A stretch of DNA of 64,000 bases from Talinum fruticosum (Eukaryota; Streptophyta; Magnoliopsida; Caryophyllales; Talinaceae): the NCBI GenBank assembly GCA_021018815.1, contig JAITYX010000103.1, positions 372,001 through 436,000 on the forward strand, in the 5' to 3' direction. Below are positions 40,005-51,639 of the stretch, one piece after another (the first letter of the stretch is position 1; each line of letters begins with the position of its first letter). The notes under the pieces were generated by a model, which saw only the letters and a list, made by a program, of their open reading frames with translations, was not told the DNA's origin and made no database searches. Both the position numbers and the translations under genes were made by a program.

Positions 40005-42267
40005 TTAACCCGGCAATACTGAAGGAGTGCCTCGGAACACACCATCTTCCTTAATCCAGTCAATAATTGAAGCATTGCCATATAAAAAAATAGAAATGGA
40101 AATGGGCGCAATCGAGCTAATTAACTTTTATGCATACTTTGGAGCTTGTCGAGAGTGTCACATGAGTTCAATATCTAATGGGGAGTCTTTCAGCCATATA
40201 ATAGGTCACCTGTGCTATAAGCTCATCCATTATCGCAATCTTCCTCTCCCTGGTAGCCTTATTTTTGGCGCGCTTGGCTTCAAACTGATCAGATGAAGTC
40301 TTTTACATCTTGCCTTCAACTTTTCAGCCTTTGATTTGTGGATGCTCTTCATCAGCAAGTGTTGGCTTTTGCAGACATTAAATGTTCACCAACTTTCTTA
40401 TGTTTTGTCCTAAGAACATTTAACACTAAGTTGTCTGAAAAAAATGTAATGTACCTGATGTCACAGTGCAGACAACAAGCCACAATCATGGATTCATAGG
40501 CTTCTAGCATATATATAGAACCCTTACAGATGAGAAACTAAAAAACGATAAATTTCCATACAGGGCAGGCAGTTCCCAGTGCAAGTTTTCATAAAGAATA
40601 TGCAAGCATTACCAGACCCTTCATCAATAGGATGCTTTACAGAACTGTAAGTATTACCAGACCCTTCAGCGATAGGATGCTAGCTGCATGTTCTAATCGG
40701 TCACTATTCTATCTCACTGTCCCAACAATACACAAGATTTTTCCCTGTCAAACATGGAATCTTCATGCTTTGATATTAATTTCTGTAAACAAAGCCTCTC
40801 TGCCCATGATACAGCGCTATTGTTAAGGAATCAATTAACTTCAAGGAAGCTTCAGTAACATCTTGTTCAGGCAGGAGGAACACAAAATATTGGCAAGGAA
40901 GACCAGGAAACTGATCTTAGCATTAGAAGACAAACTTCTGTCCAATAATGTAAGAGCACATCCCGATTGCTAAAAGAGTAGATTGCCCAAAATAAAGGAT
41001 AAATATGCAGAGAGAACATTATACTCCGTAACATACTAGAAATAAAATTGTTGGGACAATTTCTTAGAATCGCACATGCAATTGACAAAAATGAGATAAC
41101 ACAGCAGGTTTTCATTTACAGAAGAGAAATGTCATCCAATAACATTGGAGCACATCTCCATTGATACAAGAGGAGAAGGCTCAAGCAGAAAGGATAGATT
41201 CATGTACGCACGGATAACATCTCAGAAATCAAATAATTAGAAAAATTTCCAAGAATAGTACATGCGAATGGGAAGTAAGAAGATAGCAAATGAGCAACTG
41301 ATCTGTATATAGTTCTTTTGATGTCATGCTATAATGTTGGAGCATAGCTCACTTCTAAGCAGCTAAAGATTCTTATACACATTTGCAACATCTTAGAAAT
41401 CAAATTATTATTAGGATTCCGACAGATAGAACATGAGAATGACAAGGAAGACAAGTGTAAGTGTACTGTTCTTGATCTGAAGGAGGGGATAAAATGTCAT
41501 CCACTAACTTTGGAGGACATCTCCAGTACTAAAAGAGAAGGAGAAGGCTCAAGCAGAAAATGATAATTCTTATACGCATGGATAACATCCCAGAAGTCAA
41601 AATATGAGAATGATTTCCAAGAATAGCAGATGCGAAAGACAAGGAAGACAAAGGGGTAACTGATCTATGATATGCGACGAGAAAAACACCAATAAAATTG
41701 GAGCACATCCCCATTGCAAAGACGAGAAGGAGAAGGCTCAAGAAAAACGGGCAGATTCTTATGCGCTTGGGTATCATCTTAGAAATCAAATTATCAAAGC
41801 GACTTCCAAGAACAGCATGTGCAAACAGCTCAACATCATACTTCAAAGAAGTTGATAAGCAAATATAAAAAGTGTCACTAAACACCCAAATATTATAAGC
41901 AAGTTACAAAAACAAGAATCGAATTTTGAACACATATAAGCAAAAGTGAAAGCTAGAGATGTTGCTTTGACAGCAACTACATATAAAAAAACTCTCTGCT
42001 GCATAAAAATATGGTAAACTACATTCATCAAATTCAGCATCAAGTAATTAAAATGAGCCCTTAAAGTTGAAGGGCTTAAAAATAATCGACCAATTCGCAT
42101 TACGATTACATTCCTTAGGACGATAAGGCTACATTCTTTTATGAAATTATACACCAAAATCCCCTTCTTCAAACCCTGACTTTTTTTTTAAAAAAAATAT
42201 CAAACCCTGATATTAATAATCCAGGAAAACTTACAAGAACAGAATTATGCCCATCAAGATCAACCAT
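40005..42267 (-). CDS. Unrecognised small protein, about 132 residues, five coding exons, one apparent frameshift
   Basis: Model built from splice sites and phase. Exons are 42235-42267 (MVDLDGHNSVL), 40796-40910 (begins FPGLPCQYFVFLLPEQDVT), 40455-40503 (AYESMIVACCLHCDI), 40210-40365 (basic, LLMKSIHKSKAEKLKA to RERKIAIMDELIAQ), and 40005-40049 (EDGVFRGTPSVLPG, stop TAA). A 5'UTR exon ends at 42661 (CCC|GTAACT) and splices to an acceptor at 42288. The fourth exon is one base short at an AAAA run (plus strand 40301-40304); adding one base joins SKAEKLKA to SSDQFEAKRAK and closes all phases. Exon 2 needs a GC donor (GAG|GCTTTG), the weakest link. The C-terminal half is Lys/Arg-rich and probably helical. 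I do not recognise the family. Exon order is inference; transcript evidence is lacking. Confidence 0.55.
40628..40690. repeat. Short tandem duplication in an intron
   Basis: On the minus strand the 30-odd base block CATCCTAT..TGAAGGGTCTGGTAAT occurs twice about 56 bp apart; both copies end in a donor-like G|GTAAT. It lies in the third coding intron of the 132-residue gene. Confidence 0.6.
40915..41830. repeat. Tandem array of about five 174-195 bp units
   Basis: The landmark GGAGCACATCTCCATTG (with variants) recurs at about 40953, 41148, 41337, 41511 and 41700. Each is followed in the same order by GAGAAGGCTCAAGCAGAAA, GATAACATC, AGAAATCAAAT and TTTCCAAGAATAG. Units are diverged. The array fills most of the first coding intron of the 132-residue gene. 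Leu/Phe-rich frames on the minus strand repeat with the array and are probably not genes. Confidence 0.8.
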
Positions 42268-42660
42268 AGCCAAATCACATCACTTCCCTACAAAAGAATT
42301 GACAAAAACATGCTATTTTTAAACTCATCACTAATCAACAATCAGAAAGAAAATCAATGACAATGCTTCCAACTGTCATCACGATGGGAAAAAAAAAAAG
42401 TTCAGCAAATTTTACTCCTTCAAAGTAATGAAAGACTTCGGAATTCAATGAAATTAATCCCAAAAACTAGAAACATCTGTTCATCAGTTAAACAATCAAC
42501 TAATTTCACACCAAAAAATGTTCCAGTTTCGAACCATAAGTCCAGCAATCATAAATCAGTCTTGTAATCACTCGAATAAATCAGCTAAACAATTAGAATG
42601 AAACAATCGATCTACGAAACTTTATTTCGAAAGGACAATCAGAGAGAGAGAGAGAGTTAC

Positions 42661-42780
42661 GGGAATTCGCCAGAGGCATCTCACAGACTTTCAGCTTCGC
42701 CGAGAAGAATGAAGGTTCAAAGATAATAACGCTATTAAAAATAAATTTAAAAACCCTAAAAATAGAAATCAGAGCACCTG
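42661..42780 (-). promoter_or_regulatory. 5'UTR exon and core promoter of the 132-residue gene
   Basis: A donor CCC|GTAACT at 42661/42660 ends a leader exon. An ATG near 42678 precedes the donor but opens only a short upstream frame in this model. A telomere-repeat-like word (AAACCCTA, plus strand, about 42750) lies upstream. Confidence 0.4.
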
Positions 42781-45611
42781 GGCGTCCTTTTAAAATAGTA
42801 AAAAAACATTATTTTTTGCTGGGCTTTATTTAATCAATTTAAGAAAAATACTGTTTCATTTTGGATTTTTTAGGAAACCCAAATAATATTTCAAATCCTT
42901 TGTTTTTGGGTTTTTTTATTTGTGAAGGAAGAAATTTGTCCCTTTCTACAAATAATATCATGGATTCGGATTTATACACTCAAATTATCATATAAAGTCT
43001 TTTATTTTAATTTGTTAAAATTCACACTTTATTTTCATAATCCTTTTTTAAAAAATTGGATTTTATTCCCCAAATTATGACATGTCATTGAGTCCATACC
43101 AAATTACCGTATATAGTAGTACATTCTATTTGTTTATCTCTTTATTCGATTTCATCTTATTCGACTAAAATTAGGATTCGATTGATTCATACCGGTTAAC
43201 ATATAGGTCTTTGTGACACTACTACTAAGATATTACTAGAAATTCCTAAGGTGTGGAAAACGAAAAAGATGAGCTAAAAATGTCAACATGGTTTCATTCA
43301 TGTGACTCCATATGGTAGTCATGAATCAAAGAACTAAATACTCATTTTGGCGATGTTTGAATTTTGCAATGTCTTCAAATAATTCAAGTAATGTGTTATA
43401 ATCAAAGAGATACAAAAACAGATCATTTTAATCAAAATTTAGCAATTAGTCGATTGTCATGCAAAAGAAAAAGACATATATATCTCGACCTTCTCGAATC
43501 CTACTCATACAATCGTACAAGATCTATACCAAGCGGGTACGGTGGCGTACTTAAAAGGGGAGAGAAAGGCCTCAATGAAATTCTTCATTAAGGTGCCTAT
43601 TGAAGAAATTTCGTGAAGGATTTGCCTAATTACATATTATAGCAATGTGTATGTCACTTTCCTCCCTTTTTACATACTTCATTGTGGTTAAAGCCCCCGA
43701 TATAAACAGTAGGATCGTTTTAGTCAAAATAACTTTTTATAAAACATATATAAAAATCGATCTATTATTTTACATAAGATAAAGTTACATATATTTAAAT
43801 CTTCTCGAATCCAACTCAAATAGGATCCACACTAAGCAATACCGATGGTATACAAAAAGAGGGAGGGAGGATTCAAATTCCGTAGGATCTAGTTTCGTAC
43901 AAAAATTTCTTGATTGAGGCGAATTCGTCAAGGATTATAACTACTTAATTACCGATTATTGCAACAATCGAGCATGTCTCTTTCTTCCCTTTTGTATTTT
44001 TGGTTCATTCATATCGAGTTTTTCTATTTACATTATGAAGTGTGGCTAAGCACTTATACATGTGATTTTGATATAATCACCATTAAAGACTCTTCTTTTC
44101 GTCCAAATCTTAACCACTCTTTCACAGCGAGTTTGTTTCACATTATCTATCATTATTCAATGAAATTTTATGAATGTGAAAACAATGTAATGTTGAAAAT
44201 TTTCTCCTCACTCTCTCTTTCTCTCTATCTCTCTCCTCAATGTGTGTCTTTTACTTAAAAAGGGAGAAATTAGCTTGAGATAAAATAACTTGAAATTTAA
44301 AAGTACATTCTACGAGCGGAGTCCAATGTATTTTTACATTGTCGATTTTAACTAGATCGACGACATACTTAATTGACGTGATAAGCATTTGGGCTAGGTA
44401 TGGATCGGTTATCTGATTATGTTTTACAAAATTTAAGTCACTAATATTCAAAAATTAAAGTCATATTAAAGTGCGTTTTCGGATATTCTAATTTCCGTTT
44501 TTAGTGCGTTGATGCCACTATTATGTCAATTAATATTTTATTAATTTTTTTTTAAACATGTAAGTATTTTGCTTATCTACTCATAGAATTATTCTTTATA
44601 TACCAATTCGATGGATTCAAGAAAAACTGCTTTTTTAAGGGTTTCAAAAAACTCTCTTTTTAAAAAGAAAAAAAGAAAAAAAAATCGCACGTGCAATGGG
44701 ATGGGATGATCCATGGGCTGAACTTTTCAGATTTGGTCATGTGACCCTCACGTTCCTTGGCCCAAATACTGACATCGAAATATCCCATTTAAAAAAACAA
44801 ATATTTTTTTCTCTAAAAAATATATTTTCTTACACAGTATGACATTTTCTTTTACTCTGTTTTCTCCCATTTTCTCAATAATTTCTTATTTTTTTTAAAT
44901 TATTAGTTAAAGGAACCATAAAGATGACGGAAAAAAGATGATAAAAGAAAATCGAAGAAAAAGTTTACAAATCGAGATTTACGATATTTTTAGCAATTTT
45001 ATGTGTTATTTTAAAGAGTATTTTTTTCTGATTATTTACGCACTCCTCATAATTACGTAATATTGTTTACGTGTTATTTTTATTTATTGGTGTTACTAGT
45101 AATTTATAGCTCAACGAATACGTGGATAAAAAATCTAAAATTAAAAATCTAAAACCAAGGAGTTTTTTTTTCTTTTTATGCAAAACTAGTTTTAGCATGT
45201 GTAATTTTTTTGGGATATACACGGTTGGTCCTACCTGTAGCCAAGTTGCCAAGGCCAGAATTAATGGATAAATTAGTTGTTTCCCACCCAAAATTGACCC
45301 TAACAATTGACTTGGCTTGAAATTGACTTTCTCCACTTGTATTCAATTAAATTAAAATAGCCATTTTCCCTTTTTTTCGATTAAAATACCCACTTTCCCT
45401 TTCTCATTGCCCCACAATGTCTCCATTGATCATTCTCCTTGGTTTAGATTTTTATATAAAACCCACTTCAAAACATTTCTTTGGACACCAAAAAAAAAAA
45501 AAAAAAAGAGTTGAAAAAACCAAAAAAATCACATAGATTATATAAATTTATGTACTTAGAGCATTAGCCAATCAAAATCTTTATGCCCAAAAGGCATGTA
45601 TTGGTTGTAGG
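42781..45611. other. Gene-free intergenic DNA
   Basis: No gene was recognised. It contains the diverged duplication at 43395-43990 and poly-A near 45489. Confidence 0.45.
43395..43990. repeat. Diverged direct duplication, two units of about 270 bp
   Basis: Unit 1 (about 43395-43660) and unit 2 (about 43715-43990) share, in order, GATCATTTTAATCAAAA / GATCGTTTTAGTCAAAA, CTTCTCGAATCC, ACCAAGCGGGTACGGTGG / ACTAAGCAATACCGATGG, TCGTGAAGGATT / TCGTCAAGGATT and TTCTTCCCTTTT-like ends. It resembles the 25-kb duplication loosely in layout (CTTCTCG.. followed by a TAC-rich block). Confidence 0.6.
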
Positions 45612-46247
45612 ATGATGGTGATGGTGATGGTGATGGGATTCAACAAGCTGCCTGAGGAATGTGTCTCCACCATCCTCTCCCTCTCCTCCCCTCGGGACGC
45701 GTGCCGGGCGGCCGCAGCGTGCTCGGCCCTCCGTTCGGCGGCCGCCTCCGACTTCGTGTGGGGGAGCTTCTTGCCGGAGGACTACAATGAGATAGTGTCA
45801 AGGGCTGATCAGTCTTTGGTGGAGAAGATTTGTTCACAGAAAGAGTTGTTCTTCATGCTTTGCAACTCTCTTCCTATTGATAATGGCAATAAGGTTAGTT
45901 TTGTCCTTTTTCTTGTTGGGGGGTTAGTTGAGTTGCTCTTGCCAACCTCTTTAATCTCTTCATAAAACATGAATATTAATTAGTCGATTGTCTCGATTCA
46001 CTCTAACATGTTCTTTTAAAAATTAAATTAGTTTAGTTTATTAAAGTCGATAAGCCTCAATTATATCATATATCGTATTAAAATTAAACACTCTGAGTCA
46101 AATTTATAAATTTGTAACTCATTATAATTCAAATTATCAATTCGTCTTAATTTATTTAAAAAAAACCCAAATGTATTTTTTATTTGTAATTTTCTTAATT
46201 TTTAGCATTCTCTCTTTGATTGGGTCTCATACATCCAATCAAAGTTG

Positions 46248-46336
<89 letters not shown>

Positions 46337-48863
46337 TTTTTTAGTCTAATATAATAGCTTTACATGTTGCAGATATTTATTTTAGAGAGAACGAAAGGGT
46401 TGAAATCCTACATATTATCAGCAAGAGAGCTGAAAATTACATGGGCCAATGACCCGATTTATTGGTCTTGGAAGTATGCCCCCTTTTCCAGGTATTTTAA
46501 ATGTGAAACAATGACATTTTACTACCTTTTAATATTCATAAATAATAAAAAAAATTATTTATGTTTAGTAAAAAATAAATTGGTATCCTTTGATATCATT
46601 TTTTAACAATTTACTACCTTACTTTTAAAATTTTCTGAGTAACAAACTGTTTAAAAAATCATACTTTAAAATACTGATTTATTATTTTTAAGACCTAAGT
46701 GACTTCTTTTTATCATTTGTCGATATCATAAGGTAAAAAAAAAAATTAAAAACTCTTAAAATTTATATGGTAGAGATCTTTATTTAGAAAGATCTCTTTA
46801 TATGTCAAATAATAATTTTATACTAACAGGTATTGGATTTTAAACTTGAGATCTCTTGATTGGAAATATAAGGACATATCACATATGTTATATTATATGT
46901 ATAGTGTATCTTAACACACAACATCATGCATATTTTGAATTGAAAAAACAAAGTTTTTTAAAGAAAATTGAGCTTTAAAGTTGAAATTTGTTGGGTCTGC
47001 TCGTTTTCACGTTTATATTTAACGGTCAACGGTTAATCGGTTATTATTAATGATTATGATTAGCAATTTATGATTATTAAAATTTACTGTGACTATGATT
47101 AGCAATTAACAATTACTAGTGTTTATGAGCAATTTACAATTAGCGAGTTAATGTTATAAGCAATTACAATTAGCTGTTATTGCACCAACAATTTCACTCG
47201 AGCAATTAGTGATTATCAACTATTACTAACGGTTAAAGATAACAACCATTGTCATAAATATTGAAACGAAGAATACTCTTAATTAGGGTTGGGCATCGGG
47301 TCGGGCCGAGCCGACCCATTACTATAAAGGGTCGGGCTGGGCCATAAAAAATGGGTTGGGCTGGGTCTTGGAGCGGTGACACTGACCCGCCCATGGGCGG
47401 AGCTAAACATGAATTGACATTAGTGCTTGATTTTTTTCCCATTAATATTAAGGAGACTTATTATATTATTATCATCTTGAGATGGAGTCTACTCATGATT
47501 AGCGTCATTTCTTTGAGAGAAATTTTTTATCAAACTTGAGCTTACTACTCTTAGTTATTAGCTCATTGCTAACCACTACTTACGGTTTCTTTGCATAAAA
47601 GATTATGGTTGATTATTGAAACACGAGCTTTCATCAATTTTGACGATAAAAAGACTTGGCTGGATGAACAATAATCACAGACCACGCCATGCTTAAAGGG
47701 GAAAAAATTGATTAACTATTAGTTTTAATCATTAAATTACGGACAGACAACCCATAAAATATAAAATAGTAGATAACTATTTACTTAATGTAATTAATTA
47801 ATTGGCGCGCAAAAGTTTACAAGAGATCTCAAACTCAAATAAATCTTTGAAGGAGTAAATTTTTTAAATACTAATTTTGCTAATCAAAGAAATCTCCAGC
47901 CATCCAAAGATGGTTGGTTGTCAATATTCTGAATTTCTCACATCAAAAATCTTTTTTTTTAAATTCCGAATAATGAATTACTATTTTATATTTTTATAGC
48001 ACAATCAAGTGAGAGGGCTTGAGTTTAGAAAACTCATAATAAGTGGTTTTGTATTATTGACCTTTTTGCTTTGACCCATTAATGGCCGCTGGTCGACCGC
48101 TTTAATGACCCATCTTCACATGACCTTTTCAGCTCGACCCTTTTATTACTAAACTTGGCCTTTGACCCTTATTTTTGGCCCGACCCTGCTGGCCTAATGG
48201 GTACCCTGCCCATTAGCCAGCCCTACTCTTCATCTATTTTAAGAGACTAAAATCAATTAAAGAAAAAGTTTACACAAATAAATAATTAAACGCATATATA
48301 CTCACGCTCATAATTAATATGCTCTTGATTTTTATAAAGCTCTACAAGTTGAACTCTAAGGCCTTGTTTGATTTCTAAATTTCAGGTTCCCTGAGATGGC
48401 AGAACTAAGAACAACTTCTTGGCTAGAAATCCAAGGCAAGATAAAAATCAGATGGCTATCACCAAACACGACTTATGGGGCATATTTAATTTTCAGAGTA
48501 TCTGAAAGAGCATATGGACTAGACACCATGCCAATGGAAGTATCAGTCCAAGTGGGAAATGATCAAGTGCATCGCAGCACAGTGTGCCTCCATGATGATC
48601 ATGATCATGGGCAGAAGCAGCTAATGCAACGGTTGATATACGCCAATCGCGTTGAGATGCTCGCATCAAGGGTGGTTCAAGGGAGTGCTCCGGTGCTCCC
48701 GAGTGCACGGAGTGATGGATGGATGGAGATTGAGTTGGGGAAGTTCTTTAGTGGTCAGGCATGTGATCATGATCGAGAGGTGAAGATGAGTTTGATGGAG
48801 ATCAAGGGGCACCATTTGAAGGGTGGACTTTTAGTTGAAGGTCTTGAAATAAGGCCTATTTGA
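45612..48863 (+). CDS. F-box protein with PP2 (phloem protein 2 / Nictaba-like) domain, PP2-B type
   Basis: Three exons, 45612-45893, 46373-46491 and 48386-48863, give about 292 residues with closed phases. An F-box lies near the N-terminus (FNKLPEECVSTILSLSSPRD, about residues 10-29, continuing to VWGSFLP). Then come the PP2 domain landmarks: SYILSARELKITWANDPIYW, SRFPEMAEL, WLEIQGKI, YGAYLIFRV, DGWMEIELG and GGLLVEGLEIRPI. In this family the F-box binds SKP1 in an SCF E3 ligase and the PP2 part is a carbohydrate-binding fold. The start lies in an (ATGGTG)n run; the in-frame ATG at 45633 (MGFNKLPEE) matches usual family starts and may be the true one. Intron 1 contains an 84-bp (TA)n run and intron 2 contains transposons. 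The frame is intact. Confidence 0.94.
46251..46334. repeat. (TA)n microsatellite in intron 1 of the PP2-B gene
   Basis: About 42 uninterrupted AT units, long enough that its true length is likely uncertain. Confidence 0.95.
46990..47278. mobile_element. Diverged Harbinger-like MITE in PP2-B intron 2
   Basis: The left end GGTCTGCTCGTTTTCACG and the right end on the minus strand GAGTATTCTTCGTTTCAATA resemble the ends of the element at 7931-8236. The interior shows the same ATTAGCAATTA-like words. The target duplication (TTG/TTA) is imperfect. Confidence 0.5.
47284..48225. mobile_element. Non-autonomous hAT-like element in PP2-B intron 2
   Basis: The ends are inverted (TAGGGTTGGGCATCGGG at the left; TAGGGCTGGCTAATGGGC from the right on the minus strand). 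The flanks carry an 8-bp duplication with one mismatch, CTCTTAAT (47276-47283) and CTCTTCAT (48226-48233), as expected for hAT. Subterminal regions are rich in GGGTCGGGC / GACCC words on opposite strands. No transposase is encoded. It abuts the Harbinger-like MITE. Confidence 0.75.
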
Positions 48864-50248
48864 TGGGATTTTTGTGATTTTGGCTTTTTAATATTGTACA
48901 AAATATATGTAAATTTTCGAATTTATTTAAATAATATCAATGTAGATTTTGTGTAAGATATGTTTTCATGGAGATATTCTTGTTGAAGGATATGTTTTTA
49001 AATAAAATCCGACTTATAACTATAGTCTCTCATTTTAGTATAATAAACAAAGTTTTTGAATAAAATAATTTACCGTAAAAGAAAATTATCCAATATTTGA
49101 AGGCAAATTAATAAAAGTTAAACATTCTTAGGTATTAACTAATAATATCGCCAATCATGTTGAGATAAATATTTCTAGCAGTGATATTTAAAGTTTTAAG
49201 GTAACTAATAAGTTATTCACTTCTAGATAACTTTTTAGTTTTAAAGGCAATTGATATATTATTTACCATGGTTAGAAAATTCTCGTTGTCTAAATCCGAA
49301 GATAATAATAGAGTAACAATTTCATACACTTAAATCTTAAGAAAAAGAATAATGAACAGATAAAGTAAAGAAGGTATCTTTTTTATAAGACTTTTCTAGT
49401 CTTTTTATTTCATTTGCGATATATAAAGCAAGATTTGACAATTTATCCAAGCATACCAATTCTCTTGCATTTGGATCCAACTTTATTGCCCTTGGGAATA
49501 ATTAGACTAGTCACAAATAATTTTCATTCATGATAAGAATATGATGCTTCATCGATCAATTATCATAGATACAAGTTGAAGAACCGACATTTTTTTCCAT
49601 ATAAACGTGTAGATTTTTACACCACGTATTTCATCTGCTCTTTGGTTTTATAGAAAGATATACATTTCAAAGAAAACATCCACTATAAGATCATCACAAA
49701 TAATTTTATTGGTTTTTAAAAATCTTTACTTGAGATACTAAACGTTACTTAAGTAATACACTAGCTTCAAACACTGATTCATTTAGATGATTAATGTTCT
49801 AATATGACTTTCTACTCTAAATATTACACTATCTTAAGTTAAACCTTATATTTACTATGGTGTTTTGAAACATTTCCACGTTTAAAGCTGTTATCTCGCT
49901 AGTTTCAAGCATGTAATCAATTGTACATATTTACATATTGATTAACAAGAGCATTAGTATCCTTAAAGAGTTTTAAGCAGCCTCACTATCCTCGGATGAT
50001 ATCGACATAGAAAACAAGATTAATGTGATGAGATGGACAATCAAATCTCGTATGATATTCTTTCTGTCTTTTGATTTTAAAAATAAAGATCCTTTAAATT
50101 TTAAACTTACGTGACCCTTCATATTAAAACACGTAGAAGCGTGATATTCACACTTAGCATCTCCCCAATTTTCTTAGCCCGATTCCAATCATCGAGGAAA
50201 AAATAAAAAATAAATAAAAAGAAAGAATCATTTGGTGTTCAACTTGAG
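48864..50248. other. 3' flank of the PP2-B gene, gene-free
   Basis: The first 150 bases or so are probably its AT-rich 3'UTR. No gene was recognised beyond that. Confidence 0.45.
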
Positions 50249-50257
50249 CTATAAAAG
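50249..50257 (+). promoter_or_regulatory. TATA box
   Basis: CTATAAAAG about 95 bases upstream of the ATG at 50349, which would put a start of transcription near 50280-50290. Confidence 0.5.
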
Positions 50258-50348
50258 GAGGTTGTTGAGGTTCAATAGGTAAGACAAGAAAGGGCTCTAG
50301 CAAAACAAAAGGGAAAGAAAGAGTGATTCATCCTCACAAACACAATCA

Positions 50349-50570
50349 ATGTCTTCACAATCACAAAACAACTTTGGTGGAGTTGGCCTATGCAAAATGA
50401 GGCCTACACCACAAGATCAACAAGCTCAACATGGTGAGGTTGGCCATGCTAATGTGACCACATTTGCTTGCATGTATAAGGGAGCTCAAACCACATGTGG
50501 GCAACTCATCACTATGAAGAATCCTAGCCACCAATACCACCAAGTTAAGAGGTTCTATAATTGTGTATGA
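50349..50570 (+). CDS. Possible single-exon small protein, 73 residues
   Basis: An uninterrupted frame starts MSSQSQNNFGGVGLCKMRP and ends VKRFYNCV. It is Gln/His/Asn-rich with four cysteines (about residues 15, 41, 52 and 72). There is no signal peptide or membrane segment. In its favour are a good TATA box upstream, an A/C-rich leader, and higher GC than its surroundings. I do not recognise a family. It could be a chance frame; the overlapping minus-strand frame is less likely. Confidence 0.4.
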   Translation: MSSQSQNNFGGVGLCKMRPTPQDQQAQHGEVGHANVTTFACMYKGAQTTCGQLITMKNPSHQYHQVKRFYNCV

Positions 50571-51265
50571 TGTTTTATGATTTTGTAGACACATAGAAGT
50601 ATTCCGGTCTTTTGTAATTTTATGTAGTTTTTAGATGCTTACCTCTTATATAATTGTAGAAAGTATATAACCTACTCCTTTTCATCTTTAGTCCTAGAGA
50701 AGTTGCATATAAAGTGTCCGTTCTTATGTAAGATATCTAACAAGTTGTCTTAGATGCACGACTAGCATGGGATTGTCATAGTCTTTTACCGAAACGTAAA
50801 AAAATTTGTTTTACATGTAATTTTGAGTGTGCACATGTACATGTTTTGAAATTTAGTTTGCTTTAAAATATGTGAACCGTGCTAGATTATTCGGATCGAT
50901 TTCAGGTGGTTGAAATAATACATATCACGATATTAAGTTTTCTTTTGTTCACTTTCAATTGGCCATCTTAAAAATTCTATATCTTTTAAAACTTCAAATA
51001 TCAATTATATTTTTGGATTAAAATATTTTCAATTTTATATTTCAACAATGATATATCTAGAAAATAAGTACAAGACAATACCATGGTGATGAAATCTTCC
51101 AGCAATTTAATCATGTCAATAGATAAAATTCCAATATAAATCTAGAGATTAAACAAAATAAAGTTCAAAAATTTGAGTCAATCGCAAATCACAATTGACA
51201 ACAAAAAAACAACAAATTTGATTTTATAAGATAAACAATCGATCGAAAAGGAGATGAAAGATAAA
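50571..51265. other. Gene-free DNA between the small ORF and the snoRNA-like unit
   Basis: No coding sequence was recognised. Confidence 0.4.
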
Positions 51266-51345
51266 CCCTCAGTCAATCAATGAGAAGATTTTTCGATCAT
51301 GGGTAGATCAGAATTAGCATGGTTTTGATTAACTGCATCACTGGG
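51266..51345 (-). ncRNA. Candidate box C/D snoRNA 2
   Basis: On the minus strand: a CCC stem, C box GTGATGC (one mismatch to RTGATGA), about 60 bases, D box CTGA, then a GGG stem. Length is 80 nt. It lies 69 nt downstream of candidate 1 in the same orientation. The C-box mismatch and short stem keep confidence low. No rRNA target was assigned. Confidence 0.3.
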
Positions 51346-51412
51346 AATTCCAGAAAAAATCATCCCAATTTCAGATCAGAGATTGAGACTAAAGAAAAAT
51401 ATTCATCAAGAA

Positions 51413-51508
51413 AAGCTCAGATAAATGTTGGAAAAGGTTCATTTCCCTGATCTCCTACAAAAGAAGACCTCATAATGAGCTGGGATTATACACTTATCAT
51501 CATCGCTT
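51413..51508 (-). ncRNA. Candidate box C/D snoRNA 1
   Basis: On the minus strand: stem AAGC, one base, a perfect C box ATGATGA (51503-51497), about 76 bases, D box CTGA (51420-51417), then GCTT, which pairs with AAGC. Length is 96 nt, usual for plant C/D snoRNAs. It lies downstream of a telo-box leader, the promoter context typical of plant snoRNA clusters and ribosomal genes. The guide would be the bases just before the D box (CCAACATTTAT). No target was checked. Confidence 0.42.
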
Positions 51509-51639
51509 CATCTTCATCCTCAAGAAACCCAAGAAAACGAAAAGGAAAACGAGCAGAAGAATCAATTTCGCAAATCAGAAGCCCAGAAGAGCAGAGGGAG
51601 AAAAAAACATCGACAATTAAAGAACGATAAAGAGAGACC

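Noticed and set aside
40915..41830. CRISPR-like regular repeat array
   Set aside because: Units are about 190 bp, diverged along their whole length and without unique spacers. It is a eukaryotic tandem repeat.
41529..42172. Leu/Phe-rich minus-strand frames of 109 and 118 codons that look like membrane segments
   Set aside because: They repeat with, or lie next to, the tandem array and fall inside an intron of the reconstructed gene. No family features were seen.
43480..43500. tRNA T-arm-like TTCTCGAATCC
   Set aside because: No acceptor stem or A/B boxes are arranged around it, and the same words recur in the neighbouring repeat unit.
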